Source: Gilliamella sp. wkB178 (lineage in GTDB: Bacteria > Pseudomonadota > Gammaproteobacteria > Enterobacterales > Orbaceae). Taken from it: a stretch of DNA of 64,000 nucleotides. The notes under the pieces are model-generated. The model saw only the letters and a list, made by a program, of their open reading frames with translations. It had not been told where the DNA came from and did no database searches. Below, in pieces: positions 40,063-49,009 of the stretch. The stretch is from contig NZ_LZGK01000016.1 of NCBI RefSeq assembly GCF_001690705.1, positions 124,001 to 188,000 of the forward strand, written 5' to 3'. The translations under genes and the position numbers were made by a program. Each line of letters begins with the position of its first letter. The stretch's first letter is position 1.

Positions 40063-40427
40063 TGGTGGAGCTGGCGGGAGTTGAACCCGCGTCCGAAATC
40101 TCTACATCCTTGGTACTACATGCGTAGTTTGTCTTTAGATTTCATCTACCCGCTGCGGACAAACACGCCACTGATAGACTAGCTTGATTAAATTTAATGC
40201 TTCAGCCCCAAGCAAGGCATCCACACGATCTCGTTTAGGTTTGACTCCTCTTGATCCCCGTCCTACGAGCGGAGGCTAGGGAGAGAAGGCTCTATGCAGG
40301 TTATTAAGCTGCTAGTGCGTAGTTTTCGTCGTTTGCGACTATTTTTTTGCGGTTTATTTACGAGGCCTACCGCACCTCGGCATGCACCTTGGGTTTCGCA
40401 AATCCCGTCGAATCCAGAATCAGCCCC
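40063..40427 (-). ncRNA. ssrA: Transfer-messenger RNA (tmRNA)
   Basis: 365 bases on the minus strand, from GGGGCTGATTCTGG to an encoded CCA. The tag reading frame resumes at GCA and encodes ANDENYALAA followed by a stop; the T-arm GGTTCAACTCCCGCC and acceptor stem are intact. It rescues stalled ribosomes and tags nascent chains for ClpXP. The 3' end contains the right copy of the island repeat (40070-40085). Confidence 0.97.
40070..40085. repeat. Right att-like direct repeat inside ssrA
   Basis: GCTGGCGGGAGTTGAA in the T-arm/acceptor end of tmRNA, identical to 38116-38131. Regenerates a complete ssrA after integration. Confidence 0.85.
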
Positions 40428-40462
40428 AATTATGTGTTGGTATTACCTTACAATATCGGGGC

Positions 40463-40491
40463 ATTATAGGTGAATTCAAGTGTTAATACAA
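40463..40491 (-). promoter_or_regulatory. ssrA promoter
   Basis: On the minus strand: TTGTAT, 17-base spacer, TATAAT, about 30 bases before the mature tmRNA 5' end. It lies immediately beyond the end of the ghrB-like gene. Confidence 0.8.
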
Positions 40492-40492
40492 G

Positions 40493-41473
40493 TTAGCCTA
40501 CTTCCGGATTAACCCAATTTTCAGTTGGTTTTTCATCTTTTAATGCGGCAATAATATTATCGACGGCACATTTTGCCATTGCATAACGGGTTTCAACGGT
40601 TGCTGAACCTACATGTGGTGATAATAAAACATTATCTAGTTGTAATAATGGTGAACTGGTTGGTAGTGGTTCAACTTCAAACACATCGAGTCCAGCAGCT
40701 TTTATAGTTTTACTTTTTAATGCGGCAATTAATGCTTGTTCGTCAATAACACGACCCCTAGCACCATTAATTAAAATAGCTGATGGTTTCATTAATGCCA
40801 GTTTTTCTTTAGTGATTAAACGATCAGTCTCCGGTGTAAGTGGTAAAATAATGACAATAAAATCTGCTGTTTTTAAAACTTCATCAAGCTCAAGTTTTTT
40901 GGCATTAAACGCTTGTTCGGCATCCGGTTGCGCTGAACGATTGTAATAAATGACATTCATATCAAAGCCATGATGAGCACGTTTAGCTATGGCTTTACCA
41001 ATCCGCCCCATCCCCAAAATCCCGATGGTTTTACCATGAATATCGCTACCATAATATTCGGGTGTAATGCTTTTAGTCCATTGACCATTATGAATCAAAT
41101 TAGATAATTCAACAGTGCGGCGTGCAGTTGCCATCAGTAAGGTGAAAATTAAGTCAGCAGTGCCTTCAGTTAATACCTTAGGGGTATTCATTAAGCGCAC
41201 GCCATGTTTTTTTAAGGCAGCTAAATCATAATTATCAAAACCGACCGAAATTGTCGAAGCAGCTTTAAGCTTTGGTGTTTGGCAAAGGAAGCTATCATCA
41301 ATGCGAGTTGGCATGTTAGAGCCAATCATACCATCGGCATTAGCTAATGCTTTAATAAAAGCTTTAGGTTCAGTCTCAGGGGTGCGATCAAAGAGTGTTA
41401 AATTAAAGGCTTGTTCAAGCCTAGCTTGCTGATCAGCGGGGATTTTACTGAACAAAACAACATTTTTTTTCAT
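40493..41473 (-). CDS. ghrB: Glyoxylate/hydroxypyruvate reductase B-like dehydrogenase
   Basis: 326 residues, D-2-hydroxyacid dehydrogenase family, closest by eye to E. coli GhrB (324). STISVGFDNYDLAALKKHGV, the NAD(P) fold GILGMGRIGKAIAKRAHHGF, catalytic Arg in NGARGRVID, Glu in FEVEPLP and His in SPHVGSATVETRYAMA are all in place. Reduces glyoxylate, hydroxypyruvate or 2-ketogluconate. Ends next to the ssrA promoter. Confidence 0.88.
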   Translation of the reverse strand: MKKNVVLFSKIPADQQARLEQAFNLTLFDRTPETEPKAFIKALANADGMIGSNMPTRIDDSFLCQTPKLKAASTISVGFDNYDLAALKKHGVRLMNTPKVLTEGTADLIFTLLMATARRTVELSNLIHNGQWTKSITPEYYGSDIHGKTIGILGMGRIGKAIAKRAHHGFDMNVIYYNRSAQPDAEQAFNAKKLELDEVLKTADFIVIILPLTPETDRLITKEKLALMKPSAILINGARGRVIDEQALIAALKSKTIKAAGLDVFEVEPLPTSSPLLQLDNVLLSPHVGSATVETRYAMAKCAVDNIIAALKDEKPTENWVNPEVG

Positions 41474-41596
41474 AACTTCTCCTTAACAACTGACGGTAAA
41501 TTCAACTAGTAGTATATTATTATACTCTTTCAAAGTGTAATTTATTCTATTAAACAATTATAAATTGCTGATGAGTTTTACGATTAAATTAGCTTT

Positions 41597-41637
41597 GTAA
41601 AGATGTTTCCTGAGAACCCTACGTTTGCGTATAAAAT
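41597..41637 (+). repeat. Copy of the dispersed 40-bp repeat
   Basis: GTAAAGATGTTTCCTGAGA then ACCCTACGTTTGCGTATAAAAT. Unlike the other well-conserved copies it lies far (about 125 bases) from the nearest gene, upstream of ghrB. Confidence 0.75.
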
Positions 41638-41825
41638 ATATTGTTAAGGTATAAATTATTGGTTGATAGAAAATAAAATTGAAAAAAAATTAAATTATTT
41701 TCATATAAATAATCAATTAATTAGCTTAATTTTTATTAAAATTTGCAAAATATATAAAATTAAATTGAACTTTTTATAATTTAACTTGTCTATATTTACA
41801 GATTACGTTTTTTCATTTTTTGCCC

Positions 41826-41855
41826 TCCACTCACATTTTCGAGTGGATTTTTTTT
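41826..41855 (+). terminator. Orphan terminator, possible sRNA end
   Basis: Stem TCCACTC / GAGTGGA, 8-base loop and eight T, on the plus strand with no plus-strand gene within kilobases upstream. A small RNA starting near 41790 is possible (TTGAAC at 41765, TATATT at 41791), but promoter spacing is poor. Confidence 0.7.
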
Positions 41856-42135
41856 GCCTAGAATTTATCAAGGCTACATTAGTAGTAATTTTAAGGTTTG
41901 CTTTTTGTGTTAGCTTAACCATTTAATTTTATTATTAAAGTAAAAAATATTTGCACAAAGTTAAATGGGAAGTTAGTATTTCTAGTTTCAAAATATGGTT
42001 ACTTTATACATTATCAAGTCACTCCAAAGATATTATTATAATTTATTTTGACTGGCATTAATTAGCCTAAATAAAAATTAGGATTAATAATGTATGCTTG
42101 AGTAGTGTGGTGTTATGTGAGCAGAGAAAATCTTC

Positions 42136-43032
42136 ATGTTATTATCTAAACGAACCCAAGGGCATCTTATTGCACTAATGACGGTGTTTATTTGGGGGAC
42201 AACCTATATTGCTACCAAAGTTTTATTAACCGATTTTAAACCGATTGAAATTTTATTTTTTCGATTTACCTTGGGTTATCTTACCTTATGGATTTTAGCT
42301 CCACGTTTGTTTGTTTGGCAAGGTATCAAGCAAGAACTATTATTTCTGTGTGCCGGTTTTTGTGGTGTGACTTGTTATTTTTTATGTGAAAATATAGCAT
42401 TAACTTATACTACTGCTTCCAATGTGGGCGTTATTACCACTTTAGCACCCGTATTTACTGCGATTTTAGCCATCTTTTTTTTGAAAGCTGAAAAACCGGG
42501 AAAAAGCTTTTATATTGGTTGTATTTTTGCGATTATTGGCATTGCGCTAATTACCTTTAATGGCAAATTTGTATTATCAGTCAATCCATTAGGAGATTTA
42601 CTCGCCGTTTTTGCCTGTATTTTTTGGGCTTGTTATTCAATTCTAACTAAAAAAAGTAGTAATTATGGCTACAACATTATTTTATTAACTCGGCGCTTCT
42701 TTTTTTATGGCTTAATATTAATGTTGCCAGCACTGTATATATTTAATTTTGAATTAGATTTAACGCGTTTTAGTAAATCAGTTAATCTGCTTAATATTAT
42801 ATTTTTAGGTATTGGTGCCTCGGCTATTTGTTTTGCTTCTTGGAATTATGCAGTAAAACTTGTGGGTGCCGTTAAAATCAGCATTTATATCTACTTAGTC
42901 CCCATTATTACCATTATTACCGCGGTGATTATTTTGCATGAACCTTTCACTTGGATTGCCGCAATTGGCACTTTATTTACCTTGTGTGGTGTATTACTTT
43001 CAGAGGGAAAGGTTAAGGTTCGCAAAAAATAG
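42136..43032 (+). CDS. EamA/DMT family transporter
   Basis: 298 residues, ten predicted membrane helices in two EamA repeats. FIWGTTYIATKVLLTDFKP at the start of repeat 1 and LGIGASAICFASWNYAVKLVG in repeat 2 are family patterns. Exporters of this group move amino acids or other metabolites; the substrate is not evident. Single gene with a terminator at 43045-43069. Confidence 0.85.
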   Translation: MLLSKRTQGHLIALMTVFIWGTTYIATKVLLTDFKPIEILFFRFTLGYLTLWILAPRLFVWQGIKQELLFLCAGFCGVTCYFLCENIALTYTTASNVGVITTLAPVFTAILAIFFLKAEKPGKSFYIGCIFAIIGIALITFNGKFVLSVNPLGDLLAVFACIFWACYSILTKKSSNYGYNIILLTRRFFFYGLILMLPALYIFNFELDLTRFSKSVNLLNIIFLGIGASAICFASWNYAVKLVGAVKISIYIYLVPIITIITAVIILHEPFTWIAAIGTLFTLCGVLLSEGKVKVRKK

Positions 43033-43044
43033 CCAATCTCAATT

Positions 43045-43069
43045 AGGGGCAGTAGCCCCTTTGTTATTT
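43045..43069 (+). terminator. Terminator after the EamA gene
   Basis: Stem AGGGGC / GCCCCT, AGTA loop, then TTTGTTATTT. Confidence 0.75.
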
Positions 43070-43083
43070 GTTAGATGGATTTA

Positions 43084-44361
43084 TTACAGGCGTTTATCAA
43101 TGGCATCCATAATAATTTGCCCCAAGTGTTGGTAGTTTTCATCGAAGTGATGGCCACCAGGTAATTTAAACGCTTCACCTTGCATTTCTGGTTGTAAGCA
43201 ACCTGTTTCATCAGTTTCTTCTGCACCATATATACAAAATAATTTATTGGCAGGAATTTTTTTCACTTCAGGAGCAGTTTTCATTTCATCACCCGATTGC
43301 CCTAACCAACCACTGACTTCAATTTCAAAATTGGCATCTTTTGAAAAGGCAATCATAACCAGTGCTGACACACTTTTTTGGTCCTGAGGTGATAAACGAT
43401 TATAAAGGGCAGGTAATATGTCGCCGCCAAAGGAATAACCCGCTAATATAAACCGCGTCGTTCCCCATTTATCTCGATATTGTTGCATTAAGTAAGCAAG
43501 ATCTTTAGCACTACGCTCTACCGATCGGTGCTGCCAAAATAGTTTTAATGCATCCACTCCCACCACTGCATAACCATGTTGGGCCATATATTCGGCTGAG
43601 ATTTTATCTAAATCACGCCAGCCACCATCGCCTGAATAATAAAAAGTGACTGTTTTCGGATGGGCTTCTGCAATGGTTGCCGGTAACTCAATTACCGGTA
43701 ATTGTTCATGTTCACCATATAAAATCGCCGGTAAATGTAGGCTTAAAAGCTCAGTTGGAGTAGCATCGTATTCACCGATAGCCGTTGTAGTAGTGATTTT
43801 TTGCTGTTCTCGCGGGAAAATAGCTACGTCATCATCTGGCGGATTATTCCAAATAACTTGCCACATACCATGATTAGCTTGCTTGGGTAAAGGCTCATTA
43901 CAGTCTTGATCATCTAAAGTAAATTCTACTGACAAGGCTTTGGCATCGTCAGTTTGTTGCGTAGTTAACCAACGGTATGCAAAAGCGGCGCCTTCTTCCA
44001 TCCCTGCCACAACAAATTTAGGTTCATCGAGCATTTTCACCGCTTGATTAAAACGGTTTTGTTGTTCACTGCAACTGGCTTGCGGTTTTAACTCAAACTG
44101 TACCAGTTTGGCACCGGTGGTGGCAGATAAAGTTAATAATTGTTCTGTTGTGAAATGGCTTTTTGGTGTCGCAACAATGATAGCCGCGGCTTCAGCAGAT
44201 TGTTTTGGTGTTGCGGATATAAGTGCAAAATCATTAGTTATTGCTATGGTCTTTACGGACGCGCTGGCTTGATTTTTAAAATAATGCCAACCCAAAAATG
44301 CCAGTACCAGCACAACAATAATGATGAGCAATAACAGTAGATAGCGTAACAATTTTTTCAT
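43084..44361 (-). CDS. VirJ/AcvB family hydrolase partner of MprF
   Basis: 425 residues: N-terminal membrane anchor (about 5-27), then a VirJ-type alpha/beta hydrolase region with YYSGDGGWRDLDKISAEYMA, the nucleophile elbow AGYSFGGDILP and a C-terminal LPGGHHFDENY carrying the catalytic His. AcvB of rhizobia, encoded beside the MprF homologue LpiA, is reported to cleave lysyl-phosphatidylglycerol in the periplasm. Here the gene starts 2 bases after mprF, so the same role, trimming or turnover of aminoacylated lipid, is likely. Confidence 0.85.
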   Translation of the reverse strand: MKKLLRYLLLLLIIIVVLVLAFLGWHYFKNQASASVKTIAITNDFALISATPKQSAEAAAIIVATPKSHFTTEQLLTLSATTGAKLVQFELKPQASCSEQQNRFNQAVKMLDEPKFVVAGMEEGAAFAYRWLTTQQTDDAKALSVEFTLDDQDCNEPLPKQANHGMWQVIWNNPPDDDVAIFPREQQKITTTTAIGEYDATPTELLSLHLPAILYGEHEQLPVIELPATIAEAHPKTVTFYYSGDGGWRDLDKISAEYMAQHGYAVVGVDALKLFWQHRSVERSAKDLAYLMQQYRDKWGTTRFILAGYSFGGDILPALYNRLSPQDQKSVSALVMIAFSKDANFEIEVSGWLGQSGDEMKTAPEVKKIPANKLFCIYGAEETDETGCLQPEMQGEAFKLPGGHHFDENYQHLGQIIMDAIDKRL

Positions 44362-44363
44362 AT

Positions 44364-46967
44364 TTATGGATTCTTACTCTTTTTTAAGCCAGTAATGCCA
44401 CCAGAAATTAACATGGTGGTATCGATCAATGCAACTAATGGATCAAGCCCAGCAGGGACAGCCATATAACGAGGTTCCCACTGAGTGGCAAATTTTTCTT
44501 TAAAGCGACGTAATCCTTGGAAATTATAAAAACGCCCACCGCGACGAAAGACTAATGCCCCTAATCGTTGGATCAGTGGCGCACCTCGTCGCCTCTGCAT
44601 TCCGGCAAGTGGTACCATACCTAAACTAAAATACTTAAACCCTTTTTCTTGATAATGAAGAATTAAACCAACCATTAAAAATTCCATAGTTAATTTAGGA
44701 ATATCTTGCAGCACTCGCATCAAATCAATACTTGCGCAATAACATTGTTGCGTTTCTAAAAGATTAACGAAAGCGATGATACGATTTTCATACTTAATTG
44801 CCGCAATAGTAAAATTATCCAAGTAATCTTTAGAAAATGATCCTAACGAAAATTGCTTTTCTTTGGAATGTTTATTTTTGAGCCAAGTGTCTGATACTAG
44901 TTTTAGTTCATCGAGTGGAGCGGTACCTGGTGGATAAAATACTAAAGATAAGCCATCACGTTGACCACGATTCCAAGTATAACGTAAGTCTTTATATCCT
45001 TTTGAATTTAAATCGAATTTTTTTAAATTAACTAAGGCTTCTTCCCCAAGTTTGACAGTTCGCAAGCCGATATCCATATAGAACGGCAAATTAGCGGCTT
45101 TAACTTGATAGAAAACTGGACGTAAACGGTGTTGGTCACACAGATCGCGAAATTCCCATATTAAATCTGCACGTTCACTAATGTCACCAATCGGATCGTA
45201 AAGTGCTACCATACTTCGCCCGCGTCTAGCATACATAATAAAAGAGGTTTCTGACTCATTAAATAGTAGCGATTTATCCCCACACATGGCTAATCCACCT
45301 TCAGGTTGTTTGGAAGCTAAAATAATTTGATAAGCCTTAGCCAGTTGCTGTTTGTTTGGTTTGGTCAAGATAGGTAATGCCGGGCGGAATAACCAAAATA
45401 ACATAATACAGCTTAATAATATAAAACTGCCTAAGGCAGCACGCAATGCCCTTGGGACGCGGCTATCTAATTCAAATTGCCACCATAAAGAGTGACTATA
45501 AGGCACATCTTGATAAATGAATAAAATCACCCAGACAAACATGGCTAGCATACAAAAACAAATAGCGAAAAACTTAAATGAAAATGGAATGACTCTTAAG
45601 TGATTTTTTCGGTAAAAGGCATGTCTAAACTTTATTAATAGAATGGCAATCGATAATAATATTCCGGCTTCAATCCAATGCAGGCCCCGTAATATAGAAA
45701 AAATACTGCCAATAAATAGTAATAAAACGGTAACTCCCCACGCGGAAAAGAGTCGACGCCTTAAGCCCATAGCTAGTAATAAACACAGAACACCAATTAG
45801 ACTAGAACTTAAATGGGCAATGTTGATTACCTTATTAGGAATAAAACTGTTAACTAAGTGTGGATTAAACCCTGGCACGACACTTGAAAACATCATAACT
45901 ACACCAGCAAAAAATACGGTTACAGCCATCACTGATGCAGCAATTCCGGTTTCGGTTTCTTTAACTTGTGGCGTAGTTAAGTAATTTTTACCTTCATTGA
46001 TAAGTAATAAAATTCCGGCAGGAATCAATGGAATTAAAATATAAATAATCCTATAAATAAGTAGAGCAACCGTTAACGATGCCGCACCTATTTCAGATGA
46101 AAAGGCTGCTAGAATAATCGCTTCAAACACACCAACACCACCCGGTATATGACTTAATACTCCAGCAACTAAGGCGAGAATATAAATCATAATAAACGTG
46201 ATAAAACTGGGGTGGTTAGGTAATAAAAAATACAGAATGGAACCAGCTAAAATAGCATCAAGCAAAGTGATAAGGAATTGCCAGCAGGCTAGACGTAAAT
46301 TAGGTAAACGGATTGCCCACCGAATTATTTGAAATAAACGGGTGTCTTTATTTGGCCTTTCATTACGTCGATTTCGGTAAAGAAAAATTAATAATACGAT
46401 ATACAGGCATAATACTGAACCGGCAATTAACCATACACTTTGAACCGACAGATGCAGTGCCAGCATAGTATTTTTAGTTTGGATTAATGCGGCTATTGCT
46501 GCTAACAATGGTAAAGTAAAACCTAGCGACAAGGTGACAAAAATTGACATTCTGGCAACATCAATAGTAGTTAAACCATATTTAAAGTACAAACGACAGC
46601 GCACAGCGCCGCCAGATAAAGCCGATAACCCTATAGCATTACCAATAGCAGATGCACATGTACCCCCAACCACAATAGTAGATGGTTTAAGTTTTACGCC
46701 AGCATAGCGAGCAGCGGACCATTCATAGCAAATCAGCATTACATAACTACCGATTGCAGATAAACAGGAAAATAAAATAGTATGAACGGAAAGGCTATGA
46801 ATTGATCGTTTCAAATCATTAAGATTAATCTCTTTTAGTAAATTCCAACAAACGATTAAGGCAATAAAAAAGATTAATAGGCCAAATATTAAAACCAACA
46901 GTTGGCGATAGCGAGTGAAGTATTCTATTAATTGCCATGGCAAAACTCTACGCGCTAATATTTTCAC
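44364..46967 (-). CDS. mprF: Lysylphosphatidylglycerol synthase/flippase
   Basis: 867 residues, normal MprF size. N-terminal flippase domain of about 14 membrane helices (to about residue 530) with ALSGGAVRCRLYFKYGL and SHIPGGVGVFEAIILAAFS, then a soluble C-terminal DUF2156/GNAT-like synthase domain with MCGDKSLLFNESETSFIMYA and YFSLGMVPLAGM. It transfers lysine from Lys-tRNA to phosphatidylglycerol and flips the product outward, lowering susceptibility to cationic peptides. Coupled to the VirJ-type gene. Confidence 0.93.
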   Translation of the reverse strand: MKILARRVLPWQLIEYFTRYRQLLVLIFGLLIFFIALIVCWNLLKEINLNDLKRSIHSLSVHTILFSCLSAIGSYVMLICYEWSAARYAGVKLKPSTIVVGGTCASAIGNAIGLSALSGGAVRCRLYFKYGLTTIDVARMSIFVTLSLGFTLPLLAAIAALIQTKNTMLALHLSVQSVWLIAGSVLCLYIVLLIFLYRNRRNERPNKDTRLFQIIRWAIRLPNLRLACWQFLITLLDAILAGSILYFLLPNHPSFITFIMIYILALVAGVLSHIPGGVGVFEAIILAAFSSEIGAASLTVALLIYRIIYILIPLIPAGILLLINEGKNYLTTPQVKETETGIAASVMAVTVFFAGVVMMFSSVVPGFNPHLVNSFIPNKVINIAHLSSSLIGVLCLLLAMGLRRRLFSAWGVTVLLLFIGSIFSILRGLHWIEAGILLSIAILLIKFRHAFYRKNHLRVIPFSFKFFAICFCMLAMFVWVILFIYQDVPYSHSLWWQFELDSRVPRALRAALGSFILLSCIMLFWLFRPALPILTKPNKQQLAKAYQIILASKQPEGGLAMCGDKSLLFNESETSFIMYARRGRSMVALYDPIGDISERADLIWEFRDLCDQHRLRPVFYQVKAANLPFYMDIGLRTVKLGEEALVNLKKFDLNSKGYKDLRYTWNRGQRDGLSLVFYPPGTAPLDELKLVSDTWLKNKHSKEKQFSLGSFSKDYLDNFTIAAIKYENRIIAFVNLLETQQCYCASIDLMRVLQDIPKLTMEFLMVGLILHYQEKGFKYFSLGMVPLAGMQRRRGAPLIQRLGALVFRRGGRFYNFQGLRRFKEKFATQWEPRYMAVPAGLDPLVALIDTTMLISGGITGLKKSKNP

Positions 46968-47376
46968 TCAGTCGACTCCAATATTTGCTTGGTTAATATT
47001 TTAGATTTGCGCATTCTACATCCCCAAATTAACGAAAACAATCGCAGAAAAATAAAAAATTATTAAATTCTAATGTTTTTCTTTAGCTATTTTTTTATAT
47101 TTGTTAAGTAATATGATTAATTACTTGTTGTATCTGGATTTTTATACTTAAAGTTAGTGTTAAAATTAGTGCTGTTAAAGCTATTTTTGTATATTATTTA
47201 CTTAGATATTTATAGATTATCTTCATAAGATGTGGAATAAGCGATCGGCTTTCATCTTGGTGATTAGCAAATTATGTGCCCATTTTTTGTGCTATAATTA
47301 AACAAAATTGCATAATATAGTAAGTATATTTTGTATTCAATATTTGTATTCATTTATACCTAAAGTAATTAATATC
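46968..47376. other. Intergenic region with promoter of the HD gene
   Basis: No gene seen. An extended -10 (TGCTATAAT, 47290-47298) implies transcription from about 47305 toward the HD-domain gene. Confidence 0.5.
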
Positions 47377-48060
47377 ATGAAGAATAGCAAAACACCATTA
47401 ATGACGCTATCACAGCAACAGGTCATCCTAAACATCCAATCTTTCGTGAAGCAAAAATTGGTTGATGATTATTCTGGGCATGATATAGCTCATATTGAAC
47501 GAGTGGTTAAGTTGGTTAAACAGATTTTAGTCACCGAGCCAGACGCTAATAGCTTTATTGTGATTGCTAGTGCTTATCTACATGATGTTATTGATGAAAA
47601 AGTTGTCGATGATGTCAATTTAGCGGTAGCTCAATTAGACGATTTTTTAAAGATACAACCAATATCAGCTAATGCCATACATATGATTTTTGATATTATT
47701 GAAAATATGTCATACCGTAAAAATCTTAATAACAAAAAAATATTATCCCTTGAAGGGCAAATAGTGCAAGATGCGGATCGACTCGATGCCCTAGGCGCAA
47801 TAGGTATAGGACGAACATTTTATTATGGTGGTAATAAACATCATATTATGTATGATCCTAATATTCCACCGCGAACCGCTTTAAACGAAACAAATTATAA
47901 ACAACCCGGTACGGTAATTAACCATTTTTATGAAAAACTATTTTTACTAAAAGATCTGATGAATACCCAAAAGGGGAAGCAATTAGCCCAAGCCAGGCAT
48001 GATTTTTTAATTCAGTTTGTCAAATTGTTTGAAAGTGAATGGTCGGAAGGGCATAATTGA
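47377..48060 (+). CDS. HD domain phosphohydrolase (YedJ/YpgQ-like)
   Basis: 227 residues. HD metal motif spread over SGHDIAHIERV (H near 36), SAYLHDVID and QDADRLDALGAIGIGRTF, typical of the YpgQ/YedJ group, some of which hydrolyse (d)NTPs. I start at the ATG at 47377: a longer frame from 47308 would begin a few bases after the predicted transcription start and adds 23 unrelated residues. No strong ribosome-binding site is visible. Confidence 0.85.
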   Translation: MKNSKTPLMTLSQQQVILNIQSFVKQKLVDDYSGHDIAHIERVVKLVKQILVTEPDANSFIVIASAYLHDVIDEKVVDDVNLAVAQLDDFLKIQPISANAIHMIFDIIENMSYRKNLNNKKILSLEGQIVQDADRLDALGAIGIGRTFYYGGNKHHIMYDPNIPPRTALNETNYKQPGTVINHFYEKLFLLKDLMNTQKGKQLAQARHDFLIQFVKLFESEWSEGHN

Positions 48061-48129
48061 TCCAAAGTTTGGAATAATGTGTTTATAATATCTATAGTTA
48101 ATTAATTTAATACGATAAGGAGGCCGATG

Positions 48130-48972
48130 ATGACTTTTTCTATCAATGATAAGATAGTTTTAAGTAACAATGTATCCATGGAGCAGTTCGGTTTTGGTAC
48201 TTATAAAATAACAGATCTAGATGAATTAACTCGTGCAGTTAATACTGCAATAAAAGTTGGTTATCGTTCCTTTGATACGGCTGAACTTTATCAAAATGAA
48301 AAACAACTTGGGCAAGCTCTCAAGCAATGTGGTGTTGAGCGTAATAAATTATTTATTACTAGTAAAATTGATAATAATAATCAAGGTTATGAAAAAACTT
48401 TAGCTGCTTTTGACCAATCTTTAAAAGATTTACAACTTGATTATCTTGATCTTTTTTTGGTGCATTGGCCTTTAAATGATACCTTTTTTGAGACTTGGAA
48501 GGCGTTTGAAAAACTATATGAAGAAAAACGTGTACGCTCAATCGGGGTCTGTAATTTTAATATTTCGCATATGGAATTACTGGCTATGAAAGCAAATATT
48601 AAACCAATGCTTAATCAAATTGAAATTCATCCATATTTAACACAAGTGGAATTAATCAATTATCTACGTCGACAAAAGATTGCTATTGAAGCTTGGTCGC
48701 CATTGGCTCGGAATAAAGTGGTTAATGAACCGTTGCTAGTAGAAATTGGTGATAAGTATCATAAATCGGCATCACAAGTAACATTGCGTTGGCATATTCA
48801 AAATGGTTATATTGTAATCCCTAAATCTAGCCATCCTGATCGGATTGCCGAAAATGCCAATATTTTTGATTTTGAATTGACTGCTGAAGATATGCAAAAA
48901 ATTAACGGGTTAAATCAAAACTTGCGTACTGGGCCAAATCCGGATTACGTTTATAGAAATAATGGCTTTTAA
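48130..48972 (+). CDS. Aldo/keto reductase
   Basis: 280 residues, TIM-barrel AKR of the 2,5-diketogluconate reductase group. Catalytic Asp and Tyr in FDTAELYQNE, Lys in ITSKID, His in LFLVHWPLND; the NADP tail IVIPKSSHPDRIAENA is present. Perfect ribosome-binding site AAGGAGG at 48117-48123 favours the ATG at 48130 over 48127. Single gene. Confidence 0.92.
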   Translation: MTFSINDKIVLSNNVSMEQFGFGTYKITDLDELTRAVNTAIKVGYRSFDTAELYQNEKQLGQALKQCGVERNKLFITSKIDNNNQGYEKTLAAFDQSLKDLQLDYLDLFLVHWPLNDTFFETWKAFEKLYEEKRVRSIGVCNFNISHMELLAMKANIKPMLNQIEIHPYLTQVELINYLRRQKIAIEAWSPLARNKVVNEPLLVEIGDKYHKSASQVTLRWHIQNGYIVIPKSSHPDRIAENANIFDFELTAEDMQKINGLNQNLRTGPNPDYVYRNNGF

Positions 48973-48977
48973 TATTT

Positions 48978-49003
48978 AATTCTCTCCCTTGTGGGGGAGA
49001 ATT
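48978..49003. terminator. Bidirectional terminator between AKR and AEC genes
   Basis: Stem AATTCTCTCCC / GGGGGAGAATT (one G-T pair), 4-base loop, between convergent genes. Confidence 0.75.
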
Positions 49004-49009
49004 TCCTTT

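Larger units (their letters stand above)
41474..42135. other. 662-base gene-free region between ghrB and an EamA gene
   Basis: No credible reading frame. It holds one copy of the dispersed repeat (41597-41637) and an orphan plus-strand terminator (41826-41855), both listed separately, and is otherwise very AT-rich. Confidence 0.6.
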
